Shown: positions 24,327 through 33,016, counted from the stretch's first letter. The stretch is 51,908 nucleotides of DNA from Corallococcus sp. CA053C (GCF_003611675.1 NZ_RAWA01000023.1:1-51908); one strand, 5' to 3'. Numbers and translations: made by a program. Notes: generated from the sequence alone by a model not told the origin.

Positions 24327-25505
24327 TCACTCCCCGAAGACGTCCTCTCTGGCGAACTTGAGGAAGCCGCGCTCCGCCTCGAAGAGCTGCTTCCGGGCCC
24401 GCTCGAACAGCTTGAACAGGATGTAGCTGCTGCGCCGCTCCGGCATCACGGCCTTGTCCTTGTCCAACAGGTCCGCGAAGTTCACCGTCCCCGTGTCACA
24501 GAGCAGGAGCTTGAGCTTCTTGTAGGTCTCGTGGATGACCTTGAGCAGGCACTTGTTCGCGTAGGTCCGCTTCCTGTCGTCGTCGATGTGGACACACGCA
24601 TCGAGCTTCAACGGCAGCTTGGGAGCCGCCCGCAGCCCGAAGGTCGTGCAGCGCGCGTCACCCTCCCCCCGCTTGCGGAGCAGCGCCTTGATGCCCTCGC
24701 TGACGCCCAGGATGGCATTGCCCGAGGTGACGAAGTCCACGACCACCAGCCCCAGGTCCTTGCGGACGAGCTCGTCGAAGTCGATGAACCGGCTCACGTA
24801 GTCGGTGAAGCGGCTCAGGTACTTCGGGACCTTGAAGTGCTCCTGGAAGCTGCTCCGGCGCAGGTTGAAGATCGCGATGGCGCGCTCCCGTTCGAGTTCC
24901 GCGCGCTGCCCGCGGATCTCGCCCTCCGCATCCTCCCGAAGCTCCTCCAGCTGCCACTGCTTGAGCTTCGCTTCGCCCCCCTTCTCGTTCACCTTGGACT
25001 GATAGCGCTTCTCGATGAGCTCGGACTCGGAGCCACCGGACTCCGCGGCCTCCTCCGTCAACCGCGTGATCTCCCTGTTGTGCGCATTCGTGACGTTGAG
25101 CGAAAGGCACTCCACGTTGCTCATGGGCATGTAGATGACGCGGCAGTCCTTGTAGGTCTCCAGGTAGTAGCAGAGGGGAAACGGCGAATTGCCAAGGCAC
25201 AGGAAGACGTGCTTCGCGGGCGCGAAGGCGCGACAGACGTCCTGCGCCAGCGTTTCGATGCCCAGCACGTCCTGGGCACCGAAGCCCTCCTTCTCTCCCT
25301 TGGATTCGATGATCTTGAGCTTCGACTCGTGGAAGGTGTCGAGCTCCGGGAGCGTCTGCAGCCGCTCCGCGCGGACGGGCACCACGCGGGAGCTGCCCCC
25401 GATGCGGACATGATACGTGCCCGCTTCCGGGTGGCCGGCGATGACGCCGTACCAGGGCTTCGACTGCGCATCCACCACCACCCGGAGGCCCGTGGGAAGT
25501 CTCAT
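24327..25505 (-). CDS. Unrecognised protein with a phosphoribosyltransferase-like loop (392 aa)
   Basis: I do not recognise this family. Visible parts: a small N-terminal beta region (~1-50, GLRVVVDAQSKPWYGVIAG); a segment HVFLCLGNSPFPLCYYLE with a following RVIYMPMSNVE strand (~115-150); a long charged helix (~160-230, rich in E, K, R); and LGLVVVDFVTSGNAILGVSEG (~250-270). The last looks like the PRPP-binding loop of phosphoribosyltransferases (hydrophobic strand, acidic residue, T/S-G-x-x), with the first segment as its partner strand; both are inferences. There is no signal peptide, membrane helix or operon partner. The product ends in a Lys/Arg-rich helical tail. A regulatory or RNA-linked role would be guesswork. 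Confidence 0.6.
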   Translation of the reverse strand: MRLPTGLRVVVDAQSKPWYGVIAGHPEAGTYHVRIGGSSRVVPVRAERLQTLPELDTFHESKLKIIESKGEKEGFGAQDVLGIETLAQDVCRAFAPAKHVFLCLGNSPFPLCYYLETYKDCRVIYMPMSNVECLSLNVTNAHNREITRLTEEAAESGGSESELIEKRYQSKVNEKGGEAKLKQWQLEELREDAEGEIRGQRAELERERAIAIFNLRRSSFQEHFKVPKYLSRFTDYVSRFIDFDELVRKDLGLVVVDFVTSGNAILGVSEGIKALLRKRGEGDARCTTFGLRAAPKLPLKLDACVHIDDDRKRTYANKCLLKVIHETYKKLKLLLCDTGTVNFADLLDKDKAVMPERRSSYILFKLFERARKQLFEAERGFLKFAREDVFGE

Positions 25506-25692
25506 GGTCGTCCTTGCATCCAGTATCAGAAACCGGTTTCAACCAGATTACCTGACCTGTCCGTCATTCCCCAGGCCGGGGCCCCAGGTAGACATCGACG
25601 CAAAACGACGCCTCCAGCCCCGGCCGGTGGACAGCATCACCGTGTGCGTCGGCCGGCCGGCGCACACGGCATTCACGACACCTGCCGGCGGC

Positions 25693-26040
25693 CTACATAT
25701 CCACCACCTGCCGCACCTCGCACTCGACGTTCCACTCTTCACCGTGGACGGCGAGGAAGCGCTTCGTCAGCGCGAGGGCCTCGTCCATCGAGTCGGCCTT
25801 GAACAGCGCATAGCCGCCGACCATCTCCTTCGTCTCGGTGAAGGGCCCGTCGGTGCGGCTGTGCTTGCCACGGTTGTTGCGCAGGCGGACGGCCTGGGAG
25901 GTGGGGAACAGGCCGGCGGTGTCCAGCAGCACGCCCTCGTCGCCCATCTGATGCAGCAGCTTCTCCATCTCCGTCATCAGCCGCTCGCTGGGCCTGTTTT
26001 CGGGGCTCTCCTGCACGCGGACCAGGGACAGAAAGCGCAT
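25693..26040 (-). CDS. YciI/DGPF-family protein (115 aa)
   Basis: It begins MRFLSLVRVQESPEN and contains MGDEGVLLDTAGLFPT, then KHSRTDGPFTETKEMVGGYALFKA and the C-terminal segment FLAVHGEEWNVECEVRQV. The D-G-P-F motif with E-T-K-E after it defines this family of ferredoxin-like-fold proteins. They are often encoded beside ECF sigma factors, but none is seen here. It is a stand-alone gene. The function is unknown; members are suspected to have small enzymatic or sensory roles. Confidence 0.85.
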   Translation of the reverse strand: MRFLSLVRVQESPENRPSERLMTEMEKLLHQMGDEGVLLDTAGLFPTSQAVRLRNNRGKHSRTDGPFTETKEMVGGYALFKADSMDEALALTKRFLAVHGEEWNVECEVRQVVDM

Positions 26041-26470
26041 GGGACTCTCCTCGTTTCGTCGTCGGTGGGTGGATGAAGCCGGGCCAGAAGGCCCGTTTCG
26101 TCGGGACGACGAACGGCCGCGCGCAGGATCGACACGGCCCTTTTTCGCCGAATATCGCTGACACAGCGCACCGCGAGCTCAGGTCAGCGTCCCCCAGGCC
26201 CGCAGGGCCCATGAGCATCCGCACCCGCCTGCTTCCCGGTTGCGTGGAACACGAGCGCGGGTGTCCTCGCCTTCAGTCACGCGCGGCACGTGACGCGGAT
26301 GACCGCCAGTCCGCACTCGTGCCATTCCGTGGGCCAGTACTTGCGCGGGCCTGCGGTTTCCACCTTGGTCCCGGTTCCGACTTCCCGAGAGGACTCGGTA
26401 CATCGGTCGGCCCTGCACGCCCACCGCTCGGTGAGCAGGCGGTCAGAAGACAAACAGGATGGGGGGCACA
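26041..26470. other. Intergenic region, 430 bp, no gene called
   Basis: Short open frames on both strands lack ribosome-binding sites and have skewed, shadow-like composition. It must contain the promoters of the divergent YciI and Tyr-rich lipoprotein genes. I see no clear promoter or repeat. Confidence 0.5.
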
Positions 26471-27298
26471 ATGAAGAAGATGAAATGGGCGCTGGGGTTC
26501 CTGTCGCTGCTCGCAACCGCCGGCTGCTCCGACGCCTACTACGACCCGTACTATTACGACTCCGCCTATTACGATCCGTATTACGGGGCGTACGACGCGG
26601 CGTGGAGCTACGCCTGGGTCGATCCGGTCTACGGCTATTGGTATTACAGCATCGGCGGGGTGCTGGCTCAGTCCATCGCCAGCGGGCAGCCCCAGGCCCC
26701 CGTCGACGTGAACGCGGCGGCCGCCCAGCTCGCGACGAACGCCTCATCCACCTTCACACCCGCCGGGTGCGCCACCGCCACCGCGTCGGGCGCGACGGTG
26801 AACTACACCTTCAACAACTGCTCGGCGCAGGTCGCGCTCCAGCAGCTCTCCGGCAACGTGCAGCTGGTGCTCGCGGACAACCAGGGGCAGCTCGGCATCA
26901 CGGCCACCTCCTCCAACCTCACCATCAACGGAGCGCCGTACACGCTCTCCATGCAGATCGCCGGCACCCCTCCCAACGGGAACCAGCGCCAGGTGACCAT
27001 CACCTCCAACAGCTACTCGCCGGATCGCTTCGACACGCGATCCTCCCAGAGCACGGTCACGTGGGTGACGGGCAGCGGGTGCTTCACCCTGGACAGCCAG
27101 TCGACGTCCACGCGCAACGGCCTCAGCTCGACGTCGAACGTCTCGGGCTACCAGCGCTGCGCCAACCAGTGCCCGTCGGCGGGGTCCGTGACGACGCAGA
27201 CGAGCGAAGGGACGTTCTCCTCGTCGTTCAACGGCTCCAACAACATCGAGGTCACCGGGCCGGGCGGTGACACCCGGTCGTATACCCTGGACTGCTGA
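26471..27298 (+). CDS. Lipoprotein with an N-terminal Tyr-rich segment (275 aa)
   Basis: ATG 26471 starts a signal peptide MKKMKWALGFLSLLATAGC with lipobox Cys ~19. The next ~45 residues are extraordinarily rich in Tyr, Asp and Pro (repeated YYDPYY-like units, then YGYWYYS). After residue ~75 it becomes an Ala/Ser/Thr-rich beta domain with three or four Cys (AGCATAT, NNCSAQV, GYQRCANQC) and a Cys as the last residue, suggesting disulphides. An in-frame ATG 12 bases upstream is less likely. It is expected on the outer membrane. I know no function; Tyr-rich stretches can mediate aggregation or adhesion. Confidence 0.6.
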   Translation: MKKMKWALGFLSLLATAGCSDAYYDPYYYDSAYYDPYYGAYDAAWSYAWVDPVYGYWYYSIGGVLAQSIASGQPQAPVDVNAAAAQLATNASSTFTPAGCATATASGATVNYTFNNCSAQVALQQLSGNVQLVLADNQGQLGITATSSNLTINGAPYTLSMQIAGTPPNGNQRQVTITSNSYSPDRFDTRSSQSTVTWVTGSGCFTLDSQSTSTRNGLSSTSNVSGYQRCANQCPSAGSVTTQTSEGTFSSSFNGSNNIEVTGPGGDTRSYTLDC

Positions 27299-27316
27299 GC
27301 TCCGGGCGCCGCAGGG

Positions 27317-27345
27317 GCGGGCGGGAGCGTCCGGCTCCCGCCCGC
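27317..27345 (+). terminator. 12-bp GC hairpin after the Tyr-rich lipoprotein gene
   Basis: GCGGGCGGGAGC pairs perfectly with GCTCCCGCCCGC around a GTCCG loop, 18 bp past the stop codon. No T-tract follows, so termination may be weak or protein-assisted. Confidence 0.65.
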
Positions 27346-27566
27346 TTCAGGCGCCTGCTTGCCGTGGCTCCCGTCGCACCGTCCGTTCCACCACGCAGGT
27401 CCAGTTCCCCCGGGCCGTCCGTCCCGGGCACCCTCCCGTCAGGCCCTTGCCTGCCTCTCCAGACAGATGAAGCGCGCATGACGATATTGCGCTCATGCCG
27501 CGGCTCGTCATGGGCCGGGCTTCAACTGATTCGGAAAGCGCAACCCACGCGCGAGGAGGGACACCC

Positions 27567-29075
27567 GTGCTGAATACCGAACCTGTTGGCGAACCCCTGC
27601 TTCATCTGGAGAGCCGCCACCTGCTGACCGAAGCCCGGAGGGCTCTCCCTGAAGCCTTCGACGCCCGGGGCCGCCTGCTCTCACCCGTCGCGGGACGGTG
27701 GATCCAACCGCCTGCCTGGTTCAATGCCAGCTCACCCATCGACGGCAGCGTCATCGCGGAGCTGCCGCTGCTCGGCGCCGCCCAGGTGGCCGCGGGCGTC
27801 GAGCAGGCAGCGGCGGAGTTCGTGCCCTGGGCGGCCCGCCCGCTCAAGGACCGCGCCCAAGCCGTCTCGGAGGCGGTGGTGCTGCTTCACGCGCACCGTG
27901 ACCTGCTCGTGCGGATCCTGGCGTGGGACATCGGCAAGACGCTGCCCACGGCCTACAACGACGTGGACCGGTGTCTGGCGGGCATCGCGTGGTACCTGGA
28001 GCGGATGGGCCCGATGCTCGACGGCCGGAAGCCGCTCGGCCTGGTGTCGAACATCGCCTCCTGGAACTATCCCTTCTCCGTGCTGCTGCTCAACGTGCTC
28101 GTGCAGGCGCTCGCGGGCAACTCGGTCATCTCGAAGATTCCGACCCAGGGCGGCGGTGTCTCCCTCACGCTCGCCTTCGCCCTGCTGCGCCGCGCGGGCC
28201 TCCCCGTCTCGCTCGTCGGCGGGCGCGGCAGGGACCTCTCCGAGGCGCTCGTCGGCCATCCGTGCATCGCGGGGGTCGCCTTCATCGGCGGCCGCGCCAA
28301 CGGTGCGCAGGTCCACCGCCGCCTGCGCGACACGGACAAGCGCTACGCGCTGGAGATGGAGGGCGTGAACGCCTACGCCATCACGCACTTCACGGATTGG
28401 GATGCGCTCGCAGGACAGATTCGAGCGGGCTTCGACTTCGGCAAGCAACGCTGCACGGCCTACACCCGGTGGGTCGTCGAACAGTCGCTCGTCCCGAGGT
28501 TCGTCCGGACGTATGTGGACACCGTGTCGAGCTTGCGTGTCGGCAATCCGGTCCTGGGCTCGCACGTGGACTTCGGGCCCCTCATCTCCCAGAGCAAGGC
28601 GGAGGAGCTCCGCGCCCTCATCGCCGAAGCGCGAGCGCGGGGCACGGCGGTGCTGCATCAGGGCGAGCTCGCGGAAGACGCCTTCACCTCGCGGCAGGAG
28701 CGGGGCGCGTATCTGCCGCCCGTCCTGCTCTTCGGCGTCCCGCGCGACAGTGAGCTCTACCTGCGCGAGCCCTTCGGCCCCGTCGACGTCCTGGTGTCGG
28801 TGGACTCCGAGGAGGAGCTGGTGCGGGAGGCCAACGTCTCCAACGGCGCGCTCGTGGCCTCGGTGGCGACGGACGACCCCGGGCTCGCCCAGCGCATCGC
28901 CTCGCGGCTCCACGCCTTCAAGGTCGGCATCAACGCGCTGCGCTCGCGGGGCGACCGCGAGGAGTCCTTCGGCGGCAAGGGCGGCTCGTGGGCGGGCGCC
29001 TTCGTCGGCGGCACCCACCTGGTGCGCGCCTTCACCGACGGCCCCCATCCCATCGAAGGCAACTGGCCGGACTGA
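27567..29075 (+). CDS. Aldehyde dehydrogenase superfamily protein (502 aa)
   Basis: I chose GTG 27567 (VLNTEPVGEP), with GAGGAGGG six bases upstream, over an ATG at 27495. The fold motifs are present: SNIASWNYPFSVLLLN for the cofactor entry, VAFIGG, LEMEGVNAY with catalytic-type Glu263, and FDFGKQRCTAYTR with the nucleophile Cys296; the C-terminus has REPFGPVDVLV. The cofactor-site Lys appears in VISKIPTQ. It oxidises an aldehyde to an acid with NAD(P)+ in related enzymes; the divergence from common subfamilies (LEMEG for LELGG) leaves the substrate open. It is a stand-alone transcription unit. Confidence 0.85.
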   Translation: MLNTEPVGEPLLHLESRHLLTEARRALPEAFDARGRLLSPVAGRWIQPPAWFNASSPIDGSVIAELPLLGAAQVAAGVEQAAAEFVPWAARPLKDRAQAVSEAVVLLHAHRDLLVRILAWDIGKTLPTAYNDVDRCLAGIAWYLERMGPMLDGRKPLGLVSNIASWNYPFSVLLLNVLVQALAGNSVISKIPTQGGGVSLTLAFALLRRAGLPVSLVGGRGRDLSEALVGHPCIAGVAFIGGRANGAQVHRRLRDTDKRYALEMEGVNAYAITHFTDWDALAGQIRAGFDFGKQRCTAYTRWVVEQSLVPRFVRTYVDTVSSLRVGNPVLGSHVDFGPLISQSKAEELRALIAEARARGTAVLHQGELAEDAFTSRQERGAYLPPVLLFGVPRDSELYLREPFGPVDVLVSVDSEEELVREANVSNGALVASVATDDPGLAQRIASRLHAFKVGINALRSRGDREESFGGKGGSWAGAFVGGTHLVRAFTDGPHPIEGNWPD

Positions 29076-29143
29076 AGGCCTCCCCCGCCCCAGCGGTGGA
29101 CACCCCGCGAGTCCTGTCTGGGAATGACGCGAAGGCCGAGGGA

Positions 29144-29177
29144 GGCCCGGACCACCGTCGGCGCGGAGGTCCGGGCC
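29144..29177. terminator. 10-bp hairpin between convergent genes
   Basis: GGCCCGGACC and GGTCCGGGCC form a perfect stem around a 14-nt loop, between the ends of the aldehyde dehydrogenase and the repeat-protein genes. Confidence 0.65.
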
Positions 29178-29221
29178 CCGCGTCCGTCAGGCCGTTGCGC
29201 GGCCGCGGGACGCGGTGCTCA

Positions 29222-30475
29222 TCAGGACAGGGCCTGGGCGCCGCTGCCGTTCCTCATCTCCTTGCGCACCGCCTCGCTGACGCGCTCCCGGACGACGTCC
29301 GCCATGCGCTCGCGGAGTTCATCGCCCACGCGCTCGCGCACGGCGGCCACGAGGCTCTCGGTGTCGATCTGGCCGGGGCCCTGCGACGGGAAGCCGCCCA
29401 GGTGCTGCTCACCGAAGCCGCCGCGCATCGTGGGGCCCATCGGGCCCACCGAGCTCATCGACTCGCGGATGGCATCACCCAGCCGCTCCCGCAGCGCCTC
29501 GTGCAGGTGCTCGCGGAGGTTGTTGGACAGCCGCTCGTGGAGGGTGTCGACCAGGCGCCCGCGGATCGCCTCGGCGATGCGCTCCGGGTCCATCTGGCCG
29601 AAGGCCTGCGAGGGGATGCCCGCGAAGCCCATGGTGCGCTCGCTCATCCGCTCGCTCATCCGCGCGCGCAGTTCGTCGCCCAGCCGCTCGCGCAGCGCGT
29701 CGCGCACGCGCTCGCGCAGGCCACTCTGGACGCGGTCGCGGATGCCGTCCGCGACGCGGTCGCGGAGGGTGTCGGCGATGCGCTCCGGGTCGATGGCCTG
29801 CATCCTGCGCTCGGACAGCGCGGAGCGCAGCGCATCCGCGAGCCGCTCCTTCAGCGCGTCGCGCACCCGCTCGCGCACGGCGGTGTGGATCCGTTCGGAC
29901 ACGGCATCGGTGAGCCGGGTGCGGATGGCGTCGGCGATGCGCTCGGAGTCCACCGGAGCGAAGCCCTCCATCCCCATCCTCCGCTCCGTCATCGCGACAC
30001 GCAGGGCCTCGCCCAGCCGCTCGCGCATCGCGTCGCGCACGCGCTCGCGCACGATGGAGCCGAGCCTGTCGCGGAGGGCGTCCTCGAGCCGGGTGCGCAC
30101 GCGCTCGGCGATGCGGTGCGGATCGATCTGTCCGCCCGCCTGCTGGATGCTCATCCAGTTCTCGGCCAGGGCGCCGCGCAGCACCTCACCCAGCCGGTCC
30201 CGGAGCACCTCGCGGACGCGCTCGTGCACGCCGCTGGTGACGCGCTCGTGGATGACGTCGGCGAGGCGGCTGTGGATGGCCTCGGCGAGGGTGCCCGGGT
30301 CGACCGGCTGCCCGCCGCCCAGCCCCTGCTGCATGTTCATGGCGCGCTCGCTCAACGCGCTGCGGACCGCGTCGCCGACGCGCTCGCGAATCTCGGTGCC
30401 AATCCGCTCCTCCAGTCCGGAAACGACGCGCTCGCGCACCGCGTCGACGATGCGGGTCTTGAGGGCGTCGCCCAT
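29222..30475 (-). repeat. Seven tandem coding repeats of about 145-225 bp
   Basis: The repeats are visible in DNA as recurring GCGCGCTCGG/CGCTCGCGCA-type segments within the gene. Linkers vary in length and sequence while the helical cores are conserved, so the array has diverged and is not a fresh slippage product. Confidence 0.75.
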
Positions 30476-30514
30476 CGTCTGATCTCCCTGCATGTGGAAC
30501 TGTTCATTGCTCAT
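29222..30514 (-). CDS. Seven-repeat amphipathic-helix protein with strict tetrad periodicity (430 aa)
   Basis: After a 13-residue head, the protein is seven repeats of 48-75 residues: about 14-70, 71-129, 130-187, 188-240, 241-307, 308-382 and 383-430. Each starts with a V/I/M-D-P-E-R-I-A-like cap, continues as a ~40-residue helix and ends in a short Gly/Pro/Gln-rich linker. In the helix every fourth residue is I, L, V or M (positions 6, 10, 14 up to 46 of repeat 4), and the residue before it alternates Ala and Arg, giving an eight-residue unit Phi-x-D-A-Phi-x-E-R (for example RERVRDALKERLADAL). There is no signal peptide or membrane segment. ATG 30514 has GAGG seven bases upstream. I recognise no family; a scaffold, filament or membrane-surface binder is possible. 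Confidence 0.75.
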   Translation of the reverse strand: MSNEQFHMQGDQTMGDALKTRIVDAVRERVVSGLEERIGTEIRERVGDAVRSALSERAMNMQQGLGGGQPVDPGTLAEAIHSRLADVIHERVTSGVHERVREVLRDRLGEVLRGALAENWMSIQQAGGQIDPHRIAERVRTRLEDALRDRLGSIVRERVRDAMRERLGEALRVAMTERRMGMEGFAPVDSERIADAIRTRLTDAVSERIHTAVRERVRDALKERLADALRSALSERRMQAIDPERIADTLRDRVADGIRDRVQSGLRERVRDALRERLGDELRARMSERMSERTMGFAGIPSQAFGQMDPERIAEAIRGRLVDTLHERLSNNLREHLHEALRERLGDAIRESMSSVGPMGPTMRGGFGEQHLGGFPSQGPGQIDTESLVAAVRERVGDELRERMADVVRERVSEAVRKEMRNGSGAQALS

Positions 30515-30778
30515 TGAGAGGCCTCACGGGTGCTGCGGTTGGCACGACAGGCGTGAAGCGTCTCGGCCTGCCGCGTGAGGCGGATTGATAGGGGCATCGG
30601 CCGTCGGCGGATACAGGGCCCGGGGATGGCGCATGTGTTGGAGCCCACCCTTCGGGATGCGTTCGCGGAACGGGCCTGACAGGCTCAAGCATGAGGCATC
30701 GGACGGACGTCCCCAGCCTGGGGGCATGCGGTACGCTGGCAATGCACGAGGGCGCCCTCGTGCTCCCATGGAGAGCGC

Positions 30779-30961
30779 ATGAGCCCGCCGGACCACTCGC
30801 CCCTCGACACCGTGGCCAGCGTGGCCAGCGTCAAGGGGACGAAGGCCGCGGACACGCAGCTCAAGTCCTATTACTGCCTCCAGCGCTCCGTCGGAAACAT
30901 CCCGCCCGAAGCCGTCACCGCCCATGCCGCGTTCTTCGAGTGGCTGGGCTGTGGGCCGTAG
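30779..30961 (+). CDS. Small hypothetical protein (60 aa)
   Basis: ATG 30779 has GGAG six bases upstream (GGAGAGCGC). The product includes PLDTVASVASVKGTKAADTQ and ends SYYCLQRSVGNIPPEAV, HAAFFEWLGCGP. The sequence is soluble and not obviously a shadow of another gene. No family is recognised and there is no partner, so it could be spurious. Confidence 0.35.
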   Translation: MSPPDHSPLDTVASVASVKGTKAADTQLKSYYCLQRSVGNIPPEAVTAHAAFFEWLGCGP

Positions 30962-30998
30962 GCCTCCGCTCCGACGGTGATGACGACGCGCCCCGCGC

Positions 30999-31637
30999 TC
31001 AGCCCGCTTCGACGCGGTCGCAGTAGGCGTCGAACGTCTTCTTCCAGGCCGGGCGCGCGATGCAGCGCTTCTGGAAGGCGAGCACGTTGGGATGGTCCTT
31101 GACGACACTCTCGTCGATGCCGGCGCCCAACACATGCGTCATCAAGATGTCCGCGACGGTGAACGCGTCGGTCGCGACGAACTCCCTGCCCGCGAGCCAG
31201 CCGTCGAGCTGCTTCAGGCGCATGTCCCCCCACTGGCGAAGCGCATCGCTCGCCTGGGTGCCCTTGCCGCCGTTCAGGTCGACGAACCACGCGGTCAGGA
31301 TCGGGACTTCAATCGTGTTCAGCGCCGCGACGCACCAGCGCAGCACCTGCGCTTCGCCGGCGAGGTCGCGCGGCATCAGCTTGCCGCTCTTGCGGGCGAG
31401 ATAGAGCAGGATCGCGCCCGACTCGGTGACGACCACGCCGTCGTCGTCGATCACCGGAATCTGTCCGAACGGATTGAGCGCGCGATACGCGGGCGTATCC
31501 AGGTCGTGCCGCGGATGATCCATCCCCACGACCTCGTAAGGCAGACCCATCTCCTCCAGCGCCCACAACACGCGCAGGTCGCGGGTCTTGCCGCGGGCCA
31601 TCTTGTGCACTCGGGAGAAGCCGTAGACCTTGAGCAT
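30999..31637 (-). CDS. Glutathione S-transferase family protein (212 aa)
   Basis: The thioredoxin-like N-terminal domain shows MLKVYGFSRV, LRVLWALEEMGLPYEVV, NPFGQIPVI with the cis-Pro and ESGAILLYLARK with the glutathione-binding E-S pair. The all-helical C-terminal domain has LKQLDGWLAG, TDAFTVADILMTHVL with the N-capping box (T/S-x-x-D) and a final RPAWKKTFDAYCDRV. ATG 31637 is preferred over an in-frame GTG at 31643 because the AGG element is then eight bases away. It conjugates glutathione to electrophiles or acts in stress response; the substrate is unknown. A single gene. Confidence 0.9.
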   Translation of the reverse strand: MLKVYGFSRVHKMARGKTRDLRVLWALEEMGLPYEVVGMDHPRHDLDTPAYRALNPFGQIPVIDDDGVVVTESGAILLYLARKSGKLMPRDLAGEAQVLRWCVAALNTIEVPILTAWFVDLNGGKGTQASDALRQWGDMRLKQLDGWLAGREFVATDAFTVADILMTHVLGAGIDESVVKDHPNVLAFQKRCIARPAWKKTFDAYCDRVEAG

Positions 31638-31722
31638 GCGCACAGCCTACTTCGCGCGCAGATGGATCGTCTCGTTGGACTTCACCTCGCAGCTCCAGCT
31701 TGCGCTACAGCAAACAAACCGC

Positions 31723-32205
31723 TCAGGGCTCGAGGAAGCCGCCGCGCACCCACGCGTTGGCGACGTCTCGGGTGAACTTGAAGTTCACCGGCACGCGATG
31801 CTTCGCGACGGTCGCGCCAGCGTCGTCGATGGCCGAGAGCAGCGCGTGGGGCTCATACTCATCGGCCACCATCTCGAGCCGGACCTCGTACCAGCAGCCC
31901 TCCCAGGCGATGGAGAGCTTCTTGGTCATGGCCTGGTCGCGCTGTCGCGCGGAGCGGTCCAGGACCTCTGAGGCCGTCTTCACGAAGGTCGCGAAGGCCG
32001 TCGCATCGAAGGGCTTGGGATTCTTCTTGTCGCGGCCCATCACCCACGGACTGATGAGGACGGGCTCGGAGATCCCCTGCTTGCGGATCTCCACGGCCCA
32101 GCCGTCGTCCTCCTCGTTCTTGATGACCCTGGCCGACCAGCCGTTCTTGCGCCAGAACGTAGGCTCGAAGATTTCGGTCTCGGCAGGCGTGCTCTCATTG
32201 CTCAT
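31723..32205 (-). CDS. Hypothetical soluble protein (160 aa)
   Basis: No family is recognised. It begins SNESTPAETEIFEPTFW, then GWSARVIKNEEDDGWAVEI, GRDKKNPKPFDATAFATF and a C-terminal VRLEMVADEYEPHALLSAI with VNFKFTRDVANAWVR. The Trp/acidic pattern and lack of signal peptide suggest a small cytosolic protein. ATG 32205 has AGGA six bases upstream; the in-frame ATG at 32211 abuts that element and is less likely. It ends about 85 bp from the GST gene on the same strand, so the two may share a transcript. Confidence 0.65.
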   Translation of the reverse strand: MSNESTPAETEIFEPTFWRKNGWSARVIKNEEDDGWAVEIRKQGISEPVLISPWVMGRDKKNPKPFDATAFATFVKTASEVLDRSARQRDQAMTKKLSIAWEGCWYEVRLEMVADEYEPHALLSAIDDAGATVAKHRVPVNFKFTRDVANAWVRGGFLEP

Positions 32206-32279
32206 GGGCATTCCTCATAACCTTGATGGCCCTTTGCCCAGAGAAGTATCAGCAGCGGGTGGAATGACGGAGGGCTCCG

Positions 32280-32789
32280 TCAGGCGGGGCGAGCCCACAG
32301 GTCGCGCAGGTCCGGCGGCAGCTCCCCGGCGATGTCGTCGCTCTCTCCGGTGGAGATCTGGGCCTGGATGGCACTGAAGACGGCGCGGATGAGGGGCTCG
32401 GTGTCCTCGGGCTCCATGTCCAGGTCGTCGGCCACCATCGACATCATCTCCGCCCTGCCGAACTTCTGGGGCGGGGGACCGGCCTCGTGACGGTCGCACC
32501 GGACCAGGAGCTCCCGCAGCTTCATGGGCAGTTGGGCCTCCAGGTCGTCGTCCTCTTCGCCGACGAGACGCTGCTCCAGCACGCACAGCACGGACACGGC
32601 GGCGTCCTCCGCGGCCTGCTCGCTCGGGAGCTTGCCCACGTCGCACAGGTATTTGAGGAAGGCTTTGTAGGTCTGCGACGTTCGGGACTCGTGGCGCATG
32701 CGGCGGCGCTCGTCGAGCGGGACGGACGTCCTGCGCTTCGTGGGGCTTCCTATCTGCTGTCCGGAGCCGGGGATGTCTTGCGCTGCCAT
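32280..32789 (-). CDS. DUF2267 domain protein (169 aa)
   Basis: After a variable N-terminus (AAQDIPGSGQQIGSPTKRR) the domain reads SQTYKAFLKYLCDVGKLPSE, EDAAVSVLCVLEQRLVGEE, DDLEAQLPMKLRELLVRC. This follows the helical pattern and the A-x-x-V-L-x-x-L ... L-P-x-x-L-R-x-L signature of DUF2267. A second helical half follows, ending DIAGELPPDLRDLWARPA. The start ATG 32789 agrees with GAGG upstream. The family has no assigned role; it is often linked to stress operons. It may share a transcript with the downstream hypothetical gene. Confidence 0.85.
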   Translation of the reverse strand: MAAQDIPGSGQQIGSPTKRRTSVPLDERRRMRHESRTSQTYKAFLKYLCDVGKLPSEQAAEDAAVSVLCVLEQRLVGEEDDDLEAQLPMKLRELLVRCDRHEAGPPPQKFGRAEMMSMVADDLDMEPEDTEPLIRAVFSAIQAQISTGESDDIAGELPPDLRDLWARPA

Positions 32790-33016
32790 GTCCGTTGCCT
32801 CGTTCCTTGGAATGCGGTCCAACCCCAAAACTGAAGTGCTCGCGAACCAGGAGGAAGACACGCGCCGCCCTGCGAGCCGCCCGCTTCCCGCAGGCGGGGG
32901 ATGCCGGGAAGCGCCTGCTCCCACTTCCGTTGCCGACCTTGCCCTGGCGCGGGTGCATCCGAACCGTTGAGAGAGGGGCCGCATGGCGCGGTTGCTCTCT
33001 CAAGTGAGGTTCCGAC

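Noticed and set aside
26277-26400. Minus-strand segment reading KYWPTEWHECGLAVIRVTC
   Set aside because: It looks protein-like for ~20 residues but lacks a start, ribosome-binding site or recognised family; possibly a relic, too short to call.
29124-30482. Long plus-strand frames opposite the seven-repeat protein
   Set aside because: Their Arg/Ser or Ala/His-rich products mirror the repeats on the other strand. The minus frame has a good ribosome-binding site and a regular helical pattern, so it is the real one.
30585-30782. 65-residue plus-strand ORF before the small hypothetical gene
   Set aside because: No ribosome-binding site, Arg/Pro/Gly-rich composition, and it overlaps the better-supported start at 30779.
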